A DNA stretch of 64,000 bases, taken from an uncultured Mailhella sp. (GTDB lineage: Bacteria; Desulfobacterota; Desulfovibrionia; Desulfovibrionales; Desulfovibrionaceae). Position 1 is the first letter of the stretch; each line of letters starts with the position of its first letter. The translations under genes and the position numbers were made by a program. Under the pieces are notes generated by a model. The model made no database searches. It was not told the DNA's origin and saw only the letters and a list, made by a program, of their open reading frames with translations. The stretch is taken from NCBI RefSeq assembly GCF_963931295.1, contig NZ_OZ007001.1, positions 2,869,001 through 2,933,000 of the forward strand. The letters run 5' to 3'. Shown here piece by piece: positions 59,601-64,000 of this stretch.

Positions 59601-60791
59601 CTAGAGTTTTTTTCCGGTGCTGCGGAAGTAGAGGGAAAAGCTGGTCACGGCGAGCACGATGGCTCCCACAAGAATGACGGAGGCCATGAGGAAAATGCCG
59701 GACATGCCGGAGGCGTCGTAGATGTGTCCGCCGAGGGCCGCGGCGGAGCCGATGGAAAACTGGATGGCGGCCACCGAGAGTCCGCCGGCGATTTCCGCCT
59801 TGTCGGCCAGAGTGCGGGCAATCCAGGCCGTCCAGCCGACGCAGAGCATGCCGAAGAAAAAGCCCCAGAGCAGAAGCAGCGGAATGCTGACCACGACGGA
59901 ACCGGGCACGATGAACAGAATCATGGCCATGACGGCGAGGGCGGCGTGCATGCCCATCATGGTGGCGCGGAAATGGCGGTTCAGCAGCACGCCGGCGATG
60001 AAGGTTCCGGCAGTGTTGGCAACGCCGTAGGCGAGCAGCATGGCGGAAAGCGCGCCGGGAGCGAGCGCGAGGCCGTGTTCCAGATAGGGGCGCAGGTAGG
60101 TGAACAGGGAATGGTAGCCGCCGTAGGCGAAAATGGTGGCCGCAATGCCTGCGAGCGCCCAGCGCACCTTGAGCAGGGCGAACATGCCGCGAAAGTCGTT
60201 GCCCGGGCGGGGCGGAATGGAGGGCAGCACGGCGTACTGCCAGATGAGGGACACGATGCCGGGCACGGCGGAAAGCAGAAAGACGTTGCGCCAGCCGAAG
60301 GTTTCTTCCAGCAGGCTGGCCAGCGGCAGGGAAATGATGGTGGCCACGGACACGCCGGAATAGAGAATGCTGAGCGCGCGGGGAATGTCCTTCTGCGGAA
60401 CGAGCTGAATGGTGACGGCGGAGGCCATGGACCAGAATCCGCCGACGCACACGCCGAGCAGCGCGCGGCCGAGCATGAGGGTGAGGTAGTTGGAGGCGAA
60501 GGCCACCAGCAGATTGGAAACGATGAGCAGGGCGGAGAGAATCAGCAGAATGCGGCGTCTGTCGGTGTGACGGGTGAGGGGGGCGAGCAGCAGACTGGTC
60601 ATCATGGCGAGCGCGCCTACGGCGGTGACGGTCTGTCCGGCCATGCCTTCGGAAATGGAAAGCCCCTGGGCTATGGGGGTAAGCAGACTCACGGGCGTGA
60701 ATTCTGCGGAAATGAGGCAGGTCACGCCCATGAACAGGGAGAACACGGCGGACCAGCGGGCTTTTGCAAGAGGGGAGAAGACGGCTTCCAT
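59601..60791 (-). CDS. MFS transporter, AraJ/sugar-efflux-like (DHA1 type)
   Basis: The 396-residue protein has about 12 membrane segments. It begins with the AraJ-like stretch ARWSAVFSLFMGVTCLISAEFTPVSLLTPI (given in pieces: SAEFTPVSLLTPIAQGL), then MTSLLLAPLTRHTDRRRILL in loop 2-3 and GRALLGVCVGGFWSMASA in helix 4-5. Substrate unknown. The gene follows the cupin gene's orientation and may be co-regulated by the LysR protein nearby. Confidence 0.88.
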   Translation of the reverse strand: MEAVFSPLAKARWSAVFSLFMGVTCLISAEFTPVSLLTPIAQGLSISEGMAGQTVTAVGALAMMTSLLLAPLTRHTDRRRILLILSALLIVSNLLVAFASNYLTLMLGRALLGVCVGGFWSMASAVTIQLVPQKDIPRALSILYSGVSVATIISLPLASLLEETFGWRNVFLLSAVPGIVSLIWQYAVLPSIPPRPGNDFRGMFALLKVRWALAGIAATIFAYGGYHSLFTYLRPYLEHGLALAPGALSAMLLAYGVANTAGTFIAGVLLNRHFRATMMGMHAALAVMAMILFIVPGSVVVSIPLLLLWGFFFGMLCVGWTAWIARTLADKAEIAGGLSVAAIQFSIGSAAALGGHIYDASGMSGIFLMASVILVGAIVLAVTSFSLYFRSTGKKL

Positions 60792-60950
60792 GAAGACGAC
60801 CTCGGTCGGAGAAGTTGAAGGATAAGGGAAACGTCGTCGCTGTGGAGGAAGAGTCGTGTGCGGGGCGACGAACTGTCGGGCGCTTCTGCGTTTTGACGCG
60901 TTGCCGCTTCCTGTGCAGCGAGGAGTTCAGTGCGATCAGGGCGGCAAGGG

Positions 60951-60988
60951 CGAATCCGCGACGACGGCGGTGTTTCCTCGCGGATTCG
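60951..60988. repeat. inverted repeat in the hydrolase-MFS gap
   Basis: CGAATCCGCG-N18-CGCGGATTCG, a perfect 10-bp stem in the 320-base gap 60792-61111; on the plus strand GCGCTTTTT follows. Otherwise no feature in the gap. Confidence 0.5.
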
Positions 60989-61111
60989 GCGCTTTTTCGG
61001 GCGCAAAAGAAGAATCCGCCGTTTCGCGTCGTTGCGGCGCGTCGGACTGCCTGAGACTGGAGGCCAGAGTCGGCGAAAGCCGTTGCCGGCCTCCGGCGAA
61101 AACGTCAATGG

Positions 61112-62143
61112 TTATTGCACGGCTGCGGGCTTCACATGCTTTCGGAAGAATCGCCCGAGCTCTTCAAAGTGGAATCTGGCTTCGGGCATGTCTGCGTCCA
61201 TGTGATACTGCGCGTGCGAGAGACCTTCAAAAATGATGAGATCGGCGGGCACTCCGGCCTGCCTCAGTTTGAGATGCATGCGCACGGTATTGCTGAGAAA
61301 GAGATCTCTGGTGCCGGAGGTGAGCAGGGTGGGCGGGAAGCCGCGCACGTCGCCGTTCACCGGGGAGAGGTAGGGATCTTCCATGTCGTGTCCGGCGGCG
61401 TAGAGCCTGGCCGCTCCTTCCAGCCAGCCGTGATAGCTGACGAGAACGTTGTCCACGCCTTCGTTGGTGGCGTAGCTGTCGCCGACTTCGTTGATCTGCG
61501 CCCACGGGGTTCCCGAGGCCAGGGCGGCGGGAAGCGGCAGGCCTTCGTCTTTGGCGCGAAGGGCGAGAATGAGCGTCATGGCTCCGCCCGTAGACGTGCC
61601 GAACACGCCGATGCTTTCTGCGGGACGCCGCTTCAGAAGTTCGCGATAAACGGCCATGGCGTCGTCGATGGCGGCGGGATACGGAAAATCCGGCGCCATT
61701 CTGTAATCCGCATAGACGACGCGGCACTTGCCGATGCCGGCCATGAACACGGCTTCCTGCGTGCCTGCTTCTCCCGGGCCGAGAACGTAACCGCCGCCGT
61801 GCAGATTCAGGAGCAGACGTCCGTCGTCGGGCGCGTCCTTCGGCTCAAAAATGAACACAGGCACGCCGGCAATGGTGTCGGTCTTCATGGTCACGCCGAG
61901 TTTTTCACGCAGGGCGGGCAGGCCCTTGAGCTGGCGCTGCGCCACGGAATGGATCCAGGTTTTCCATTCCTGAACTGTGCGGGGCGGCTTGTCCCACCCT
62001 TCGGGGATGCCCGCGGCGATCATGGACTGAAGCTGAGGGCTGACGGTGGAGGGCACGGGAAATTCGCCGTCCCTGCCTTGGGCGGAAAGCGCGGGAGCAA
62101 AGGCCAGAAGCGCAGACAGAAAAACCGGGACAAAAGCGTTCAT
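61112..62143 (-). CDS. exported alpha/beta hydrolase (HSL/acetyl-esterase type)
   Basis: The 343-residue protein has a Sec signal (MNAFVPVFLSALLAFAPALS, cleavage after SAQG region). The hydrolase core shows the oxyanion HGGGYVLGPGE, the nucleophile elbow GTSTGGAMT and the catalytic His in EGLSHAQYHMD, typical of hormone-sensitive-lipase-family carboxylesterases. It acts in the periplasm. It diverges from the LysR regulator, with a LysR-type box in between. Confidence 0.88.
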   Translation of the reverse strand: MNAFVPVFLSALLAFAPALSAQGRDGEFPVPSTVSPQLQSMIAAGIPEGWDKPPRTVQEWKTWIHSVAQRQLKGLPALREKLGVTMKTDTIAGVPVFIFEPKDAPDDGRLLLNLHGGGYVLGPGEAGTQEAVFMAGIGKCRVVYADYRMAPDFPYPAAIDDAMAVYRELLKRRPAESIGVFGTSTGGAMTLILALRAKDEGLPLPAALASGTPWAQINEVGDSYATNEGVDNVLVSYHGWLEGAARLYAAGHDMEDPYLSPVNGDVRGFPPTLLTSGTRDLFLSNTVRMHLKLRQAGVPADLIIFEGLSHAQYHMDADMPEARFHFEELGRFFRKHVKPAAVQ

Positions 62144-62252
62144 GCAGAACTCCAGAAGGCCGGACGGTCCGGGTCGGAAAAGGGGGAAAACAACTGAGGG
62201 TGTTATAAGCAAGGAGTCATATCCATAGCAAATACTTATAATGAATTCAAAT

Positions 62253-62269
62253 CATGCTTTACAGGCATG
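62253..62269. promoter_or_regulatory. LysR-type binding site candidate
   Basis: CATGC-N7-GCATG lies between the divergent hydrolase and lysR genes and fits the T-N11-A pattern of LysR regulators (ATGC-N7-GCAT). Confidence 0.55.
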
Positions 62270-62343
62270 AAGAAGGTTCGTTAGGATATGTTGTCGAACT
62301 TGTCGCCGTCGGCGCAGCACGCAGGAGCAGGGAGGATTGACGC

Positions 62344-63243
62344 ATGGAGCTGAGAGTATTGCGATATTTTCTTGTGGTGGCGCGTGAGGAAAGCATTTCC
62401 CGCGCGGCGGAACTTCTGCACATCACGCAGCCGACGCTTTCCCGGCAGATCATGGAACTGGAGGATGAGCTCGGCAAGAAGCTTTTTCTGCGCGGCGGCC
62501 GCCGCATGACGCTGACGGAAGACGGCGTGTTTCTGCGCGGGAGGGCGCAGGAGATAGTGTCGCTGGCGGACAGCACGGCCGAGGAATTTCGCTCGACGGA
62601 GGAAGACGTCAGCGGCGAGATACGCATAGGGGGCGGGGAGTCGCCGGGCATGCGTCTCATTGCCGCTGCGGCCACGGAGCTTGTGGCCGCGCATCCCCAT
62701 GTGTCCTGTCAGTTTTTCAGCGGCAACGCGGCCGACGTCATGGACAGACTGGACAAGGGCCTTGTGGATTTCGGCGTGTTTGTGGAGCCTGCCGATCTTT
62801 CCCGCTATGAGTACGTCAGGCTGCCGACGGCGGAGCGCTGGGGCGTGCTCATGCGCGCAGACAGTCCGCTTGCGGCCAGGGCGGCGCTGCGTCCCGAGGA
62901 CGTGACGGCGCTTCCGCTCATCTGTTCGCGTCAGGCGCTGGTGGCCAATGAGATTTCCGGCTGGATGGGGCAGAGCTTCGACAGGTTGAACGTCATAGCC
63001 ACGTACAACCTTCTTTACAACGCGTCGCTGCTGGTGGAGGAGGGCATGGGCTACGCGCTTTGTCTTGAAGGCATCATCCGCAGCGACAACGGCGGGCCGT
63101 TGTGCTTTCGTCCGCTGGAACCCGGTCTGGAGGTGGGGCTGGCCATTGCCTGGAAGAAATATCAGGTGTTTTCCCGCGCGGCGGAAAAGTTTCTCGGCAT
63201 ACTTCAGGAGAATATGCGGCGCAGAAAAGCTCCTGTGCGCTGA
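62344..63243 (+). CDS. LysR-family transcriptional regulator
   Basis: The 299-residue regulator has the N-terminal helix-turn-helix MELRVLRYFLVVAREESISR AAELLHITQP (given in parts; key residues AAELLHITQPTLSRQI) and a periplasmic-binding-like effector domain from ~90 (IRIGGGESPGMRLIA). It probably controls the divergent hydrolase and perhaps the MFS transporter. Effector unknown. Confidence 0.9.
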   Translation: MELRVLRYFLVVAREESISRAAELLHITQPTLSRQIMELEDELGKKLFLRGGRRMTLTEDGVFLRGRAQEIVSLADSTAEEFRSTEEDVSGEIRIGGGESPGMRLIAAAATELVAAHPHVSCQFFSGNAADVMDRLDKGLVDFGVFVEPADLSRYEYVRLPTAERWGVLMRADSPLAARAALRPEDVTALPLICSRQALVANEISGWMGQSFDRLNVIATYNLLYNASLLVEEGMGYALCLEGIIRSDNGGPLCFRPLEPGLEVGLAIAWKKYQVFSRAAEKFLGILQENMRRRKAPVR

Positions 63244-63380
63244 ACGCTGCGGGGACGTCTGTGGCAGCGGGCGAAGATGCGCGCCTGCGTGGTGAACGCA
63301 AAGCTGTTTTGTGTGGACGGCGGTCGATCAGAAGTCGGAATGCGTGCTGTCCGTCCGAGGCGTCGTTTTGTGAGCATAAG

Positions 63381-63407
63381 AAAAGGCCCCTGCGGAGAGG
63401 GGCCCGG
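63381..63407 (-). terminator. terminator after the DUF362 gene
   Basis: Minus strand GGCCCCT-N6-AGGGGCC followed by TTTTC. It lies about 100 bases past the stop. Confidence 0.6.
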
Positions 63408-63505
63408 AATGCCGTCAGGCCCGGCCGCGTCGCATGTGGGAACGCTGCCGGGCGTTGATCGGAGCGCGGCGCAAAAACGCGATGTTTTCCCGCCGCGCCT
63501 GTGCT

Positions 63506-64000
63506 TTAGAGGCTGACGAGTTCGTATTCGGCGGTGCCGAGGCCGATGGCTTCGGCGTGTTCAATCTGGCTGCGCCAGTCCGTGGTGGGATGGATGCTGG
63601 TGAAGTGGTCGTGCTGACCGTGATCGCACTGACCGAGCACGCTGGAGGCGATGACGGGTGCGGCGTTCACGGCGTCGATGCAGGCCTTGTCCAGAGCCAC
63701 GGGATCGAAGCTGGCGAACATGCCGATGTCCGGCACCACGGCGGCGTCGTTTTCGCCGTGGCAGTCGCAGCAGGGGGAAACCTGATTGACGATGCTGATG
63801 TGGAAGCTGGGACGGCCCTGAATCACGGCCTTGGTGTATTCGGCCATGCGGCGGTTCAGAATGCTGCTGTCGGCGTCGATGGCATTGGAGATGGCGTCGA
63901 AGTTGCAGGTGGCAATGCAGCGGCCGCAGCCCACGCAGACGTCGTGATTGATGACGGCCTTGTGATCTTCGCCGTAGGAAATGGCCGACTGAGCGCAATA
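63506..64000 (-). CDS. DUF362 / 4Fe-4S ferredoxin-type protein, N-terminus beyond the window
   Basis: The visible 164 residues begin in YCAQSAISYGEDHKAVINHD and contain a [4Fe-4S] site CVGCGRCIATC, then VSPCCDCHGENDAAVVPDIG and SFDPVALDKACIDAVN, which is the DUF362 pattern. Such proteins are thought to carry iron-sulfur clusters; the function is unknown. Confidence 0.85.
   Translation of the reverse strand, partial: YCAQSAISYGEDHKAVINHDVCVGCGRCIATCNFDAISNAIDADSSILNRRMAEYTKAVIQGRPSFHISIVNQVSPCCDCHGENDAAVVPDIGMFASFDPVALDKACIDAVNAAPVIASSVLGQCDHGQHDHFTSIHPTTDWRSQIEHAEAIGLGTAEYELVSL

Overview
The window reads as chromosomal DNA from an anaerobic, GC-rich, Gram-negative bacterium. The most likely source is a Desulfovibrio-like member of the Desulfovibrionaceae (inference from gene content, not from a marker gene). 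Pointers are a 2-hydroxyacyl-CoA dehydratase-type iron-sulfur protein with its ATPase activator, a selenium-metabolism YedF, a class II CbiK-type cobaltochelatase, a NifX-like protein, a DUF362/ferredoxin protein, and lipopolysaccharide genes (lptE, kdsA, kdsB, kdsD). No rRNA, tRNA or CRISPR array was recognised.

Layout. 1-2.3 kb (minus): dehydratase-like protein, activase and YedF, preceded by a 36-codon ORF with its own promoter-like and terminator-like signals. 3.4-6.3 kb: rlmH and recN facing each other, with a degenerate ~60-bp repeat array upstream of rlmH. 6.9-10.6 kb (minus): purM, a DUF523/TudS-like protein, and a CbiK domain in frame with an aminotransferase. 10.9-36.4 kb (plus): a long housekeeping stretch with smr, glpX, fabD, argS, a SPOR protein, the yceD-rpmF-plsX-fabH-fabG-acpP-fabF lipid block, glyA, comEB, ribD-ribE-ribBA-ribH-nusB, leuS-lptE-holA-radC and lon.

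From 36.4 kb the window is more accessory: an IS200-like element, an MFS exporter, an unrecognised 321-residue protein, and an operon of three small exported proteins that starts with a Pro/Arg repeat protein. On the minus strand follow two dipeptide-type ABC permeases without their partners, an RdgC-like protein apparently split into two genes, and a CadR-type MerR regulator divergent from a His-rich ZntA ATPase. Then come a NifX-like protein, galU, an M20/RocB-like peptidase and kdsA-kdsB-kdsD.

The right end carries metY and metA (methionine synthesis by O-acetylhomoserine sulfhydrylation) behind a leader with a strong promoter, a palindrome, a 27-codon ORF and an intrinsic terminator. After these come a cupin gene with an in-frame TGA, an MFS transporter, a secreted alpha/beta hydrolase, a divergent LysR regulator and the end of a DUF362 iron-sulfur protein.

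The best places to look for something undescribed are the CC-motif micro-ORF beside the YedF/activase/dehydratase cassette, the Pro/Arg-rich exported protein operon, the split RdgC pair, the CbiK-aminotransferase reading frame, and the metY leader.
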